A stretch of DNA of 64,000 bases from Sipunculus nudus (GCA_026874595.1 CM049317.1:52593618-52657617), one strand, 5' to 3'; positions 34,816-47,063 are shown, counted from the stretch's first letter. Notes: generated from the sequence alone by a model not told the origin. Made by a program: numbers and translations.

Positions 34816-37617
34816 TAGCTGGGGACAACAAAACACTTCGACACATTTAGGTTTTTCGACACATCTGAGTTCGACACAAAAGGGGTTGAATTGGTAAGGT
34901 TTTAACCGTGTTTTGCAGGGACCCAACATTCGACTTCGCACATGCGGGAATTCAACTTATCTGAGTTCGACACAACGAGGTTTCACTGTATATATAATGA
35001 ACCAGCATGGCTGTTTTTTTTTTCATGTAATCCAAGGATGCAGGGTAGAAACCTGAGCTTCCATACTAATTATTTTAAATATTTAATGATTTCTTCAGTT
35101 TATGTCTTCAGTTTGAGGTGATTATAGGTCTGCCTTTATTTATTGTTATTGTCTTGAATGGCAGTGCTGACATGAAACATTTTACCGTGTGAAAAATGTA
35201 TAATTGTACAATAATTGGGTCAATAAGCAGGAGAGAATGTATCTTTTGTATATTGAATGTTGTCAAGTTATATAGTTATCTTATGTAATAATTATCACAC
35301 ATTATAATATAATTGTTTAGTATCATTATTTTTACTTTTATTTGTTGTTTATTTATTTATGATGAACAGTTCCATTCAGCCCTGTTGGATTCCACTCAGC
35401 TAGAATTCCACGCGGACCGTCTGCCGGCTACCATATCTAATATGGGCTCTGGCAGCGCTGGGTGGATCAGTGTTATCAATTTTATATACAATTGTGTATG
35501 ATAATTTTACACAACATTGTGAATCGTGCATGCCAATCAAGGTTCACTTCAAACTCTATATAACGAAAGATATGTATTTTTATGCATGTGTGCATATGCA
35601 TATGTATATATATATAAACAATTATACATAAATTTTAATTAGTACATATACGACCCATACAGTGTTCCCCGTTTATATTTTTGTCTCACTGAGCAAGGAT
35701 CGTTTTCTGTTTGACGTTATACACATATGTGTGTCAATCCGGGCAATTTTACGATTTCAGTAATATCAACTAGTTTCTCTTCCAGAACACGTACTAGGGT
35801 TTCAGATTATTCCTACGACTGGGACACACGATGAAGCCAAGACAACTTGCGAAAGTTTAAATCACGGACTATAGTCATTACCCCCATTACATCCGAATCC
35901 TTCATATTGGCACAACAAGGTGGTAGAAGTAATGTCAGAGAGCAGCCTCACGGAGGCGTGGCTCCCCCTGGTGAAGAAAATGGGTACTACGTGGCAGAAT
36001 ATATAGATAAAAGTCTGTATGGTGAGTTTTCATGTAATAATCAAACAACATAATATTATAAAAAAAATAAATAAAACGTCACCCATCATGAAGAATTAAC
36101 TACTAACAGTTACAAGTTTGATAGGTATGTGTATACGTTCGTTGTTTCTACGTCATCATTTTTATATTTGTTAGGCATATTAAATAACAGTTCTCATAAA
36201 CAGCCACTATCAACTAACATGTTGTGACAGTTTCGTCCGCTAACTTTAACGGCCCTGTCTATGCAATGGTTAAAACTTAATTCCTCCCGCTTACAGTTAT
36301 CAAACTAAATTGCGCAACGCTTACAACAGCTACTGCCACCTTGCGGCAAATAATAACTACTATATGGCAAGAGCTGACACTGTGTACTCTGTCGGTATAT
36401 GGAACCACGTTTATTTTATGCATTTTAACATCAAACATAAGTCTTGGGAGGGCTAGGACTTCCTCCGACTTTGGTAAATCAATGCCGCTGTTATTTAGTA
36501 TTTTACTTATTCAGCCTTATGCAACTATTTAGAGAAATGTTAGGCATATTGTTTCTTAATGCATAACAAAAATACAAAATATATTTTGTCAAGCTGGACG
36601 TGTACAGGAAAATGGTGACACCAGAAAGACGTGCGGGTTAATTAAGTTGAGGTACGAGGCAGCGGTCAGTGACTTCTGTCAGAGTTCTGGCTACGGCTTC
36701 ATATGCATGATAAAAGGTGAAATGTATCCTATAACAATATCACGACAATTTTATATGGAGGCAGCGTTCAGAAAATGGTAATATCAACTTCCGTCATGAG
36801 GTGCTCATGTTGCTTTTAACAAGAACACTTTGATTACATTTTAATATTGAAGAAAGCAAAATAGATCGGTTGCCCCAGATTTCCAATTTTCAATTAAGAC
36901 AAATTTGAAAATTAGTCTGCAGCAACGCGAATGTTTATCGTCCTTATTTGTCTTTCAGGCTGCTCCTCGTGCCTACCTAACATTTCTCCGCATAACTGTA
37001 TCATACTTGGACAGAACTGTTACATCTTAGGCTGTGATGCGGGAAGCTGGTTTGAGGCTAATAACAAGTGTGTTGCCATGAATACCACTCTGGCAACAAT
37101 GAGTACAGAAGATGGGGTAGTAAAATTAGTGAGGAAAATAAAGCGACGACCTAACAACCCGTGTCAACATTTCTGGGTGGGACTTCAAAAAGCTACGTGG
37201 CATTTTACAGCACAACAAGGTAACTGTACTGTAAATCTCCATCCCTATAGTTTTCTTCATTTATAAAAATTTCAGACACCTTAACGGGGTCTAGCCATTC
37301 ATGAAATATGTTCAAATAACACGAAAAAATAGCTTCTTCCCTGTCAAAATATTGCCCTCAAACTTTTGTCTTACTTCGTTTAATCGAGTATTAAAACAAG
37401 TGGACCGGGCGCGATCACAGGCGCCAACATAAACACAGCGGACCACATCACCTGTCCATCAAGAGATGCCTTGACTGACTTGGCCCAAAAAAGTATTGCT
37501 CCTGATTATGACCCTTTAATTGACTGGCAATAACGTCATTGTCGCAGTGTATTGCGCTCACGAAGTTGCTATTCACTTGGCTCTCAGTTCAGCTCTCAGT
37601 TCTTGTCCGTTTTGTGA

Positions 37618-37622
37618 TTATA

Positions 37623-37687
<65 letters not shown>
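37618..37687. repeat. (AT)n microsatellite
   Basis: About 70 bp of AT dinucleotides with one ACAT interruption, in the intron between the two CTLD2 exons of copy B. Confidence 0.95.
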
Positions 37688-37691
<4 letters not shown>

Positions 37692-38556
37692 CCTACTGCC
37701 AAACGGTATCCTGTATTTTTAATCTCTCCCTTAATTTCTTAAAAGAGAATTTTACAGATATGATTTTCTTTTGATTAAATTATTTTTTACAAAGAATAGA
37801 AGACCGAATATTTAATCTCAGGTTTAGTTTTGCACTTAATGGAAGGCATGTCTCCTCCAAAGGCAAAACTTAACAATCGTGGATGCGTTGGCGGATCCGC
37901 CAAATTAAAACATGGACGTCCATGTCTAAATCCGGGATAAAGTTTCCTTGAAATCGAAAGAGTACAAACCAACAAACTATCTAATCCATAAATAATCAAA
38001 CAATCAAACAATCAAACAACAAACGGCAGCGGCTAAAAACAAAATCTCCTTACCTGGCCGAGAAAATTAGGTGATCACACTCTATTATAACAATGACGTC
38101 CTTTATATATAAAAAACTCGGCGTGACATTTACTAACGAACACACATATATATCTCTATACATTTTTGTTTTTATTAAAACAATAAAAATAAAACGCTGC
38201 TATGGATTCAATGTTATATCACATTCCTTTTAATAATGTAAATAGAAATAAATAAAAAATATGTAAAGACTTAGAAGTTGTTTCACTGATGATATTATTA
38301 TAAAAACAAAACCTTAAAATGAACAGTTCTCATTTCCTTTCTTGCAGATGCAGGAAGCCCCAGTGAGTATTACTGGTACAACAATGAACCTAACCCTGCA
38401 CACAGCTGTGTGATTATAAAGAAATACGACTCCGGTTATTATTGGATGTCAGCAGATTGTAACGCCAGGCATACGTTTATATGTGTCACAGGTAAACATC
38501 CATACTATAATTAAAATGTCTGAGCTTTGGACCTTGGAGAGTTTGTATAATCAGTT

Positions 38557-38598
<42 letters not shown>

Positions 38599-38901
38599 GC
38601 TGGTCATAATTATGATATACAAGGTCTTCACAAAAGAAATTAAAAAAATAAAACAATGCAGAATAATAAAAATGTGGCTATGTTCAAAAATAATCTTTTC
38701 TTTTCTGAATACCTTAAATAGATTTATAGATTATTTATTTGCCACGAGATGGGACTGGTAATAATTATCCGTACGAGGTGCATTTTACAGACAAATCGTA
38801 TAACCCCTAACATTTATCTAACCTGATGTAGAAAGTGTATCCCCACGAATGTGCAATGCAGGTTTTTTTGTTGTAAATATTGTAACAGTTTGATTAGTTA
38901 A

Positions 38902-40346
38902 GGGGGAACATGACACTTTAAACTACCAATGGAATTTCTTAGATAGTTTGCACATGATATATACAAGACATACTTTGTAATATTATGAAATGAAATTTGG
39001 GGGTCTATGTGCTTATTTTAGCAGTATATGAAGTTGAAAATTGACACTTGTAGTGGGTTTTTATATGATATTATAACTAAGGGGTAAACAAAAGTTAAAT
39101 ATTTTAGAAAACTGACCTATGTATTTTTTCATAATATTCTAAATAAACATGCAGAATCAAATATCAATCATATTTATAGACAAAAATGTGTATGTCAATG
39201 GGTTAAATTTTAAAATATTAGGCCAAAATATGAAAATTTTGGACATTATTAGTTTAGAAAAACCCCCAAAGGTGGGGCTGGTGGTTGTGAGACAGAGACC
39301 AAGTCCACACATAAATGGCTTCTGGCGTAAACAATATATGATCAGCTTTTAAGACGCCCATATAAAAAGAAATATAAATATCAGAACTAAAAAACTATGG
39401 ATATATACTAATTATCTCTTCAGAATGACACCATCAGTGTCACTTGCAGTCATATGGTGATATTTATGCTCTTTTTTCATCTACTTGCAACTGTCAGTTG
39501 ACAACATAGCCGTTGGTATATTCCTGCACTTGAGCCTCTTTTGGTGATATTCTGGTGAAAATTTCTTTGTAAAAATTTGGTACAATTTAAAAATTATTTA
39601 AATAAAGCTGTTACACTGAGCATTCCTACAATTATTATTTATTCTAGTTACTTTTCTCAAATGACGCCCTGAAGCGATGACGTTTCCTAGACTGGTACCC
39701 CGCTCTATTATGGCACCGCTGCTCTAGGCCAATCATAGAGACGGGCGTACAACGCCATCTTCAGGACCCCCGGCAGACTGGTTCCAACTCAGGTATGATT
39801 CATATATCGTTTGCTCAGAGAAGTTGTTAAAAGTTGGCTGTACATTTCGTGTGACATTTATGATTAGATTAATAGATATTGATAATAAACCAATGCCACG
39901 TACAGTGGAATATCAAGTATTCAGTATATCGTATGATTCGTATCATCTATACATCCATCAGTCAATTTTTGTGCAAAAACTTATTTTTCAATATTTGGAA
40001 ACTTTAAAAACCTAAGGAAAGTAATTTTATAAGTAATCTTCACGGATAACCAGCCAGGATCGCGAGAACGTCCATGACAATTGGTGTGAGCGTACAGACT
40101 GGAGTTGGAACCAGTCTATAGGTAGGTCAGGAGTTGCAACTGGGAGTACTGAAGATGGCGTTGTACGCCTGTCTCTATGCTTGGCTCGAGGGCCTTAATA
40201 GAGCAGGGTACCAGTCTATGACGTTTCCATGACAACAAAAGTCACAAACCGCAAAATATGTAGCCTCATGACAATATAATTAAACCAGATATTTTTAGTT
40301 TGCAGTGTCATTAGTAGGGGGCGCCAGTAAAGTGTCAAGTTCCCCC
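38902..40346. mobile_element. TTAA-flanked non-autonomous DNA element, 1.4 kb
   Basis: Terminal inverted repeats GGGGGAACATGACACTTTA (38902-38920) and its near-exact inverse finishing at 40346 (18 of 19 bases) are flanked on both sides by TTAA (38898-38901, 40347-40350). TTAA target duplication is a trait of piggyBac and Kolobok elements. No transposase frame inside. It sits in the intron between CTLD2 and the stalk of copy B. Confidence 0.75.
39688..40218. mobile_element. MULE-like MITE nested in the TTAA element
   Basis: Inverted repeats of about 120 bp start TAGACTGGTACCCCGCTCTA and end with the inverse CCAGTCTA. They share CGTACAACGCCATCTTCAG and ACTGGTTCCAACTC internally. Flanks are identical 10-bp TGACGTTTCC (39678-39687, 40219-40228). 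Long TIRs with a 9-10 bp duplication suggest the Mutator superfamily. The middle of about 280 bp is AT-rich and non-coding. Confidence 0.75.
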
Positions 40347-41146
40347 TTAAGTCCCCTTGCTTTCATCCTTTGGTATCAGATATTCTAACCTCTTGTTAAT
40401 TAATATAAATTAATGTTTTGATATTGTTAAAGTGAACAAATCCAAAGATTTCAACCAGACTCAAAATACAGTTGATAAGAAGAACGAAACGTTTTCAAAG
40501 GCAGCAGGTAAGTGGGCAAACTGGACCAAAAGTGTGCAATTGGTGATAACCAAGTAAATGAAATACGGTCGAGCATTATCAGTGTACTATTGTATGTGTT
40601 TCTGAAATATTTGAAAACAGAACCTCTTCAATGTATCCGCTTTGTCTTTTTTAGGGAAAAGTAATTCTACTAAGCAAACATACTCTGCCTCAGGTAAATT
40701 GACACTATTTATGGGTTTTTTCCATGTAACATTTCTTTCTTACGGATATGAATAAACCATGATACTTTATATTTATCTACGAACATAAATTTATTACGAT
40801 GGGGTACTCATCTTTTCCGGGACGACACCCAAGAGTAAGATTAAATTATGCATTGCCGTTACCGGTAGTTCACTTTTACTGATAAAGGTAACATTGTAAA
40901 TCCATGGATTAAGGAACGGATCGACATAAATTACATATCTGGTCCTACTGGTCGAAAAGTTACAGTTTAGTTGCTCTAAAAATGTTACTTTGCGTCTGTG
41001 TGAAGGATTTAAAAAGGTATAGACGAAAACGGAGATACAAATTCAATTTCAGCAACTGTTATCAATAGCTAGCTCTCTGTATTGCTAAGATTTCAATCTC
41101 AAACATGATCCAGATAACAAATCCTTCATGTTATTTTCCCTTTAAG

Positions 41147-41148
<2 letters not shown>

Positions 41149-41208
<60 letters not shown>
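41149..41208. repeat. (AT)30 abutting a splice acceptor
   Basis: An uninterrupted AT run ends four bases before the transmembrane exon of copy B; the acceptor reads (AT)nGCAG. There is no pyrimidine tract, so the usual U2AF binding region is replaced by the microsatellite. Confidence 0.9.
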
Positions 41209-41211
<3 letters not shown>

Positions 41212-42095
41212 GACTGCTATTTGACTGCGCCGGATCATTTTCTCTGGTTACAAATAACTACTATTTTGATTCTGATACTAAACACTGGCTTCGCTGCAAC
41301 AGCACTACTGAAATCACGGACCGGAAAAATGAAGTAAGTTTATGTTTGGTTACCTGGTCAATTTAATACTACTTTCTCTGTAAGTAAATACTATTTACGG
41401 TGTAACATAATGGATACGAATCGAGAAAATCTTACCCGTATACAAGTATCAGTGATACATATAAAGAACTAAGCTTTCTATAAAAAAAAAGAAAGTTTGT
41501 CTCTTACACTTTCTTACAGACGTCAAGAAATGCAGCCTGAAGAAACATGTCTCAATGTGTAATCATCACCCTGGCTATTTAGAAGTCTCTTCTCTAGGTC
41601 TTTATATAAATAACGTCTGCAATATTATGCATCTAAAGCAAAGACCATTTCATATACATGTTTTTGTAATAAAAAAAAACAAAGTTTCCATTTGTTATTG
41701 TTTTTAAATACTTCAAGTTTATATTCAAGTTATCTATTTTAATTATCACTACAAAGACACTTATATATTCAAGCGAAATCAAGTTTTCATTTGATTTTAT
41801 TCTGGTGACTTTATCTTGTGGATTTATTATTATACCTCGACATTTAAATTTAAGCTGTGTGAACGCGGTGTCGCATATAATATTGCATTTCTACAAACGG
41901 AGTTGATTTTTTATCGCCTAAAATTAACCAACCATGTATTGTGATCCTGCTTGTAGTATTTCAGAAAAGATTTCGGCAACCCCACGTAAAATATCTTGTT
42001 AAACCAACAAATACTTTCATGAAATTACATCATAGGAGGCTGTTCGAATCCTACTTCGATTTGAGGATTTGGGCGTTGTCCTAAAAAATCATGAT

Positions 42096-42275
42096 TTTAA
42101 TATATCCAGACACACTTATACAGTCACTGCATTCTCTGGACAGTCTCACAGCTTTCACAAATAACAACTCTGGTTTCAGCGCCATAACTTCTCTACTTCC
42201 GATTCCAATACGTACAATTCCAAATCTAGGCATTCAATGCCAATCAGGCCATTACATGCATTTCGATACATGACA
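42096..42275 (-). repeat. 3' LTR of the Ty3/Gypsy element
   Basis: About 180 bp. On the minus strand it begins TGTCATGTATCGAAATGC and ends near GTGTGTCTGGATATA. It shares the block ACAGTCACTGCATTCTCTGG with the other LTR. Confidence 0.8.
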
Positions 42276-42869
42276 CCTGTCCCTTTTTAGAATGATAAAA
42301 TATAAGAACTTGAAAACTCTGGTCTTAATCTATAAATTGTACCAAGTCATTATATTACTGAATTACTGTACTGCCCATTTGGTATTTATGGTTGTATGTA
42401 AAATAACCACAAAAAAAGGATCCATTTAGCTGTCACTCCTTTTACAGATACACCAAAAATTACTGACTATTAGCTTATGTAACAGCAATCTTAGATATAT
42501 TGTAACATAGGTATCCTGTATACAGACTCAACAAGAACGGTTTTGTTTTTATTTGTACACTGATTTGTCTTGGTACCAGTTGTTTCTTTATACTAAAATA
42601 AATTATGAAAACATATACTAGTTTCTCTGTTGTCTGTTTTTGTGTTTACTTTCGTATATATGTGTGTGATACTCATTACTGTATACCTCTCATGTAAAAA
42701 CTTCGATCTTATCCGTTTTCCTTCCTTGAATAAAGAGAAGAAATAAATGGTTATCATCTTAAACTTACAGAACGTATTTGTCTGCCTGGTTACTATAGGC
42801 AAATATGAACAACAGGAAAAAACAGTAAACATGTAACATAGCAATAAATCTTAGAGTAAAAAAAAAAAC

Positions 42870-43136
42870 TTAAAGGTTCAGTTTCTCAGGCGCCTTTTTG
42901 ATTCGAGTAGAAACTCGACGCAACAGTGCTGGTATTTTACTGACTGACTTAGTCTCTTTAGTCGGTGCACTGTTAGTCACAGAACTTTGTTTTGGAGTTG
43001 TCCTGGGGTTGTCACTGCTGTGAAGTTGTTTTGGTGTCTCAGGCTTATGAGTATCATCTGGAGCTGGTAACATCAGGGGTTGTTCCTGGGCTGGTAGTTT
43101 GCCAGATGTTGTATCATCATCGCCACTAGGTGTCAC
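42870..43136 (-). pseudogene. C-terminal tail of the Gypsy polyprotein
   Basis: Pro/Thr/Ser/Lys-rich low-complexity text ending in a basic RRVSTRIKKAPEKLNL motif, the usual C-terminus downstream of the integrase in this group. It is separated from the integrase by stops. Confidence 0.55.
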
Positions 43137-43248
43137 CAGTGGTATGAATACTCTTGGAACATCAATTAAAGGTTAGTTTCCTACTCGGAAACATTAGATA
43201 TAGGTGCAGCACTCTAAGTGTTACGTAAATGTTCTATGTGGACGTGTC

Positions 43249-44487
43249 TCAGCTGACGTCCCACTCTGATAAAGTAATTAAGTTAGTGGTCCCAATTGTT
43301 TTCCCAACAGTTCCTAGAACCCATTTCTGAGGACCACCTCTGTGATTCCTCACGCTAACTTTATCATGATGCACCAATGAACGTTCTTTCACTCTACTAC
43401 GATCATGCTGACGTTTCTGCTTTAACCGCTGTTCTTTCATGTGTTCTTGTTAATTTGGCTGGAGTAGACTTAATCTAGTGGGAGGTGTGCGTCCAAGGAA
43501 TAACTCACGAGGAGTTAGCCCTGTAACTGAGTGTGGCGTGTTCCGATATTGAATTAGGAAGTTTGCTAGCTGGTGCTTTATCGATAGTTTGGTCTGACGT
43601 CTGACCCTCTCGGCTTGTTTCTTTTAAGCTTGCTTCAATATTTGCACTGAGCGTTCAGCTGCTCCATTTGTAGCTGGGTGGTATGGAGGAATGAGAGTAT
43701 GTTTCACAGCATTTTGCTACATAAATATCGCAAATTCCTCCGCAATGAACTGGGGTCCATTATCCGAACACAGCTACTCTGGAAGTCCGTATCTAGAAAA
43801 CCCCTCTCTCGACATAGTTATAGTATTAAAGGCGGTAATGGATTTCAAATATTCAACTTCCATCCACTTTGAACGGCTGTCTATCAAAATCAGAAAATAT
43901 CCGACATCACTCATTTCTGCAAAGTCACAAAGTACCCGTTGCCAAACACGAGTCGGCCACCTCCAAGGATGAAGCGGTGAAAGAGGAGGAGCATTTCTAA
44001 CAGACTGACAAATCTCACATCCTTGTACCATCAATTCTATTTCTGAATCCAGTCCTGGCCACCACATGTAGCTCCTTGCGATTGTCTTGCTCGAAACAAT
44101 CCCTAAGTGGCCCTCATGAATTTCATTCAAGAGACGCTTTCTGAGCACTGGTAGTACAACTACGCGCATGCCCCACAATACACAACCTTGCTCTACTGTG
44201 AGTTCACAACGACGCGTGAAATAAGGCTTGATTTCTTTTTCTGCTACATCAGCTGGCCATCCTACTTTGATAAAATTCAGTACCTTTGATAAAACAGGAT
44301 CCCTCCTGGTAGCTCGGCTAACATCTCTCGCTTTTAGTGGAAGTTCATCCAGCACAGAGAAGAAGAGCATTTTCTCCTCTTTTTCAAGAAGTTTATCCGC
44401 ACAAGGTATTCTTGACATTGCATTAGCATTGGCATGATGTTTTGACTGCCTGTACTCAGTGGTGTAATGGTAAGCTTGAGGTATCAC
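43249..44487 (-). pseudogene. Gypsy integrase, interrupted
   Basis: The N-terminal zinc-binding region is clear in 43774-44487: NEIHEGHLG, then WWPG and CEICQ, giving the HH-CC pattern. The start of the catalytic core follows (VLCDFAEM with the first Asp, then LILIDSRSKWMEVEYLKS). A TAG ends this frame at 43774, just before the second catalytic region, which can be traced further downstream in broken frames. The 43249-43440 piece is the C-terminal binding region (HDKVSVRNHRGGPQKWVLGT). Confidence 0.7.
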
Positions 44488-44652
44488 TGCTCATCGCTGC
44501 ATTCTCGCCGCGGCTAAACTAGAAATCCTCGTTTTCGGACCCAAAATTTTCACGAGTGGTTAATGGTCCGTCAGTAAGTGAAATGTCCTCTCATACAAGT
44601 ATTTATGGAATTTTCGGACTCCATACACAATTCCAAGCGCCTCCTTTTCAAT

Positions 44653-45159
44653 TTAGGAGTAATTCTTTTCACTCTTCGCCAAAATCCTTGAAGCGAATGC
44701 TATGGGTCTCTCCTCCCCAAAGTCCATGATATGCGATATAACTGCTCCCACACCGTATGGGGATGCATCAGTTGACAATACTCGTTTTCTAGTTGCACTG
44801 TATGACACTGACACTTGACTGGCTAACAATTCAGATTTACTCTGCTCGAATGCAGCCTGAAATTCATCTGTCCAGTTGAATTTATCACTGCTCTTAAGTA
44901 ACTCATGCAGCGGTTGCAAGTCAGTTGACAGGTTCTTGATAAAATTTCCATAATAATTCAGCAGACCTAAGTATGCACGCATCTCTTTGGAGTTTTGAGG
45001 TGATGGAGTATTAACGATTGCTGATACTTTCTCCTTCAAAGGATGCCGTCCGTCTTGGTCTAGTTTATAGCCGACATACTCTACACTAGGCTGTGCAAAA
45101 AACACATTTGGCTTGTTTAGCTTTGATACCATGTTTGTGCAACCTTTCAAGAACTTCAC
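44653..45159 (-). pseudogene. Gypsy RT C-terminus and RNase H
   Basis: Begins with the RT thumb/connection motif (YVGYKLDQDGRHPLKEKV, then YLGLLNYYGNF). It continues into RNase H with LSTDASPYGVGAVISH, which holds a catalytic Asp, then RPIAFASRIL. The frame is broken upstream by a shift near 45105 and ends with a stop at 44653 inside RNase H. Confidence 0.75.
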
Positions 45160-45572
45160 CCAATATTTTTACATGCTCCTCTGGTGTAGTCTTGATAAGA
45201 ATATCATCAATGCGACACTTTACATTGTCCATGCCTTGCAGAACTTGGTCCATCATGGACTGGAAGATACTGGATGCCATCGCGATTCCATATGTTAATC
45301 GTTGATACTGATATAGACCACGGGGAGTATTAACTGTTAAGTACTCTTTACTGGCTTCTGTCAGTTCCATTTCCTGGTACGCATTTGACAGGTCAATTTT
45401 ACTAAACACCGTACCTTCCCCTACGGTAGCTAACATATCCTCAACTTCAGGAAGTGGATAGGGGTTGTCCAGATGTACCTGATTAACTGATACTCTAAAA
45501 TCTCCACAGATTCTAATAGATCCGTCCTTTTGGGGAACACAAACTATAGGCGATGCCCAATCACTCTGTCAA
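45086..45572 (-). pseudogene. Gypsy reverse transcriptase core, altered catalytic box
   Basis: Palm motifs are present: FSKIDLSNAYQEMEL (motif A) and YGIAMASSIFQSMMDQVLQG (motif B). At motif C the sequence is RIDD where the family has Y-x-DD, so the conserved Tyr is replaced. The 45437-45572 portion (QKDGSIRICGDFRVSVNQ) joins the same frame, while a one-base deletion near 45573 separates it from the upstream part. Confidence 0.75.
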
Positions 45573-46125
45573 TCTGTTTAATCACGCCTGCTGCTTCCAA
45601 ACGATCTAGTTCTGTCACCACCTTAGGCCTAAGTGCATAAGACACAGGTCTGGCCTTACAAAAGATTGGTTGAGCACCTTCCCTTAACTTAACATCTGCT
45701 TTAAAATCATGTACTGTTCCCAGTTTTGTGTCAAAGACTGACTGAAACTTCTTAAGCAATGCCTGTAAATCCTTAGGTTCTTGCTGTACATGCATTATAC
45801 TGGGCCAGTCTAACTTTATTGTCTTTAACCAGTCACGACCCATTAATACTGGTCCAGTTGTGTTTACTATGACCAGTGGTAACACTGCCACTTGACCCTG
45901 ATAGTTCACTGATATGTGTATCAGTCCGCACACCTCAATATATTCATTTCTATATGCTTTAAGTTTCATATCAGTTTCTTCAATAGGGATGTGGGCATAA
46001 TGTATTGCATAGAAGTCCTTGGGCATAAACACTTGTTCATAAAACATTTCTTGTTCAATGTTATCCAATTTAACTTTAGCCACAATAGGTGCTTTCTTAC
46101 AATCGTCTATCAAATAAATTCTCAT
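45544..46125 (-). pseudogene. Gypsy protease remnant and RT N-terminus
   Basis: 193-codon frame. The first half corresponds to the retropepsin region and ends in VLMGRDWLKTIKLDW, a typical protease-RT linker. The D-T/S-G-A active-site motif is absent: the place between IEQEM and MPKDFYAIHY holds an unrelated short stretch. The second half (LKKFQSVFDTKLG, then a DRLEAAGVIKQIDR motif) enters the RT fingers and then runs off-frame. Confidence 0.7.
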
Positions 46126-47030
46126 GGCAGTATCAACCTCACCAGAATCATCACCAGTTTCATCAACTTCATTAAAGGACTCTACATATCTAGTATGATG
46201 TGTGCCTCTACCACGACCTCTGAGATAAGTGCCCCCTGTTGCCTGACTACTGGAACTAGAATTAATCTTAGTGTGACAAACTTTGGCAAAATGTCCAATT
46301 TTATGGCACTTATTACACTCAGAATTTTTAGCTGGGCAGCACTCGTCCTTTCCAAAGTGTCCCTGCTTATCACAACGGTAGCATCTCTGGCTTGACTTTC
46401 TTTGATTGTTATACCTAGGGCCAGGTTTACTTTTGAACTAAGCTTTGCTCACCTTGACCTTGTTCACTTCAGCTTCAGGCCTCTCCTGTCGAGCGCCATC
46501 CACAGCCATAGTTTGAACCTGAAAGTCAACCACTTCCATTTCCCTTGCCATTCCCAGTGCATTTTTGAGTGCCAAATCCCCTCTTTCTAACAATTTACGT
46601 CTGAGCTTAGACGAACGGCATTTATCAATCAGCTGATCCCGTATGTCAATGTCAGCGTCTGTGAAATTACAATTCTGAGCTTGTTTCCTCAATCGGACAA
46701 CAAATTGATCAACAATTTCACTTTCCCCCTGTTTTAACGAACGAAAAAATATGGCGTTCGTATGGTTCGTTTACATTTGAAACGAAATAACTATCAGCAG
46801 TTCGGCGGGCTTTCTCATACTCCGTGGCAGTATCCTCTGTTACCCTGGGACCGGGACCTTGTTTCAAAGAGTTCCTGGACATCTGGTCCAGCTAAATGCA
46901 ATAACAAAGCACGTTTCTGACCTCCATTTTGGACTCCTTTTGCCGTCAGAAAATATTTAAAACATTTAATCCAGCGATTCCAGTGCGGAGCGATCGTATA
47001 TCCACGTGTACTGAAATTGACGCCATGCTA
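46126..47030 (-). pseudogene. Gypsy gag with CCHC zinc knuckles
   Basis: The capsid-like N-terminal part (WNRWIKCFKYFLTAKGVQ, HLAGPDVQELFET) starts near 47025 right after the LTR. The middle, 46438-46692, is an open frame (DADIDIRDQLIDKCRSSKLR). A TAG near 46438 precedes two zinc knuckles: CYRCDKQGHFGKDEC and CNKCHKIGHFAKVC (46276-46318; C-x2-C-x4-H-x4-C). There is at least one more frame change near 46750-46830. Confidence 0.65.
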
Positions 47031-47063
47031 ATCTGCGAGGTCCGACTTATCGCCCGTCGCCAC

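Larger units (their letters stand above)
9968..34988. mobile_element. Pogo-like non-autonomous element split by a large insertion (outer pair)
   Basis: Left end TAGTAAAACCTCGGTGTGTCG at 9968 matches the reverse complement of the right end, CAGTGAAACCTCGTTGTGTC, which finishes at 34988. Both are flanked by TA (9966-9967, 34989-34990). The arms outside the next inner pair are about 472 and 467 bp, and both are rich in TGTGTCGA motifs. The pattern is like pogo/Tigger TIRs. Similarity runs on about 23 bp beyond the TA on both sides, which a simple TIR does not explain, so the boundary is uncertain. Confidence 0.4.
35786..41562 (+). pseudogene. C-type lectin-like receptor, copy B (CTLD1 disrupted)
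   Basis: Exons by splice sites and paralogue alignment: 35786-36021, 36594-36716, 36959-37219, 38348-38491, 40433-40507, 40655-40693, 41213-41333, 41520-41562 (TAA). The first exon, N-terminal half of CTLD1, has TAG at 35872-35874 where copy C has Trp. It also has an extra TA in ATATATAG near 36000 that shifts the frame: exon length 236 against 240 in copy C, with the phase broken. Everything downstream is open. CTLD2 keeps an EPN triplet (38386-38394), typical of mannose-type binding, followed by GYYWMSADC. Stalk (KKNETFSK), transmembrane (ITTILILILNTGFAATALL) and tail (KRQEMQPEETCLNV) are intact. AATAAA at 41668. No signal-peptide exon was found upstream. Either a pseudogene or a gene that now makes a CTLD2-only product. 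Confidence 0.65.

Noticed and set aside
35313-35501. Signal-peptide exon for lectin copy B (hydrophobic MFSIIIFTFICCLFIY)
   Set aside because: No donor at a phase-1 position follows and there is no similarity to the copy C signal exon. The hydrophobic text is T-rich background.
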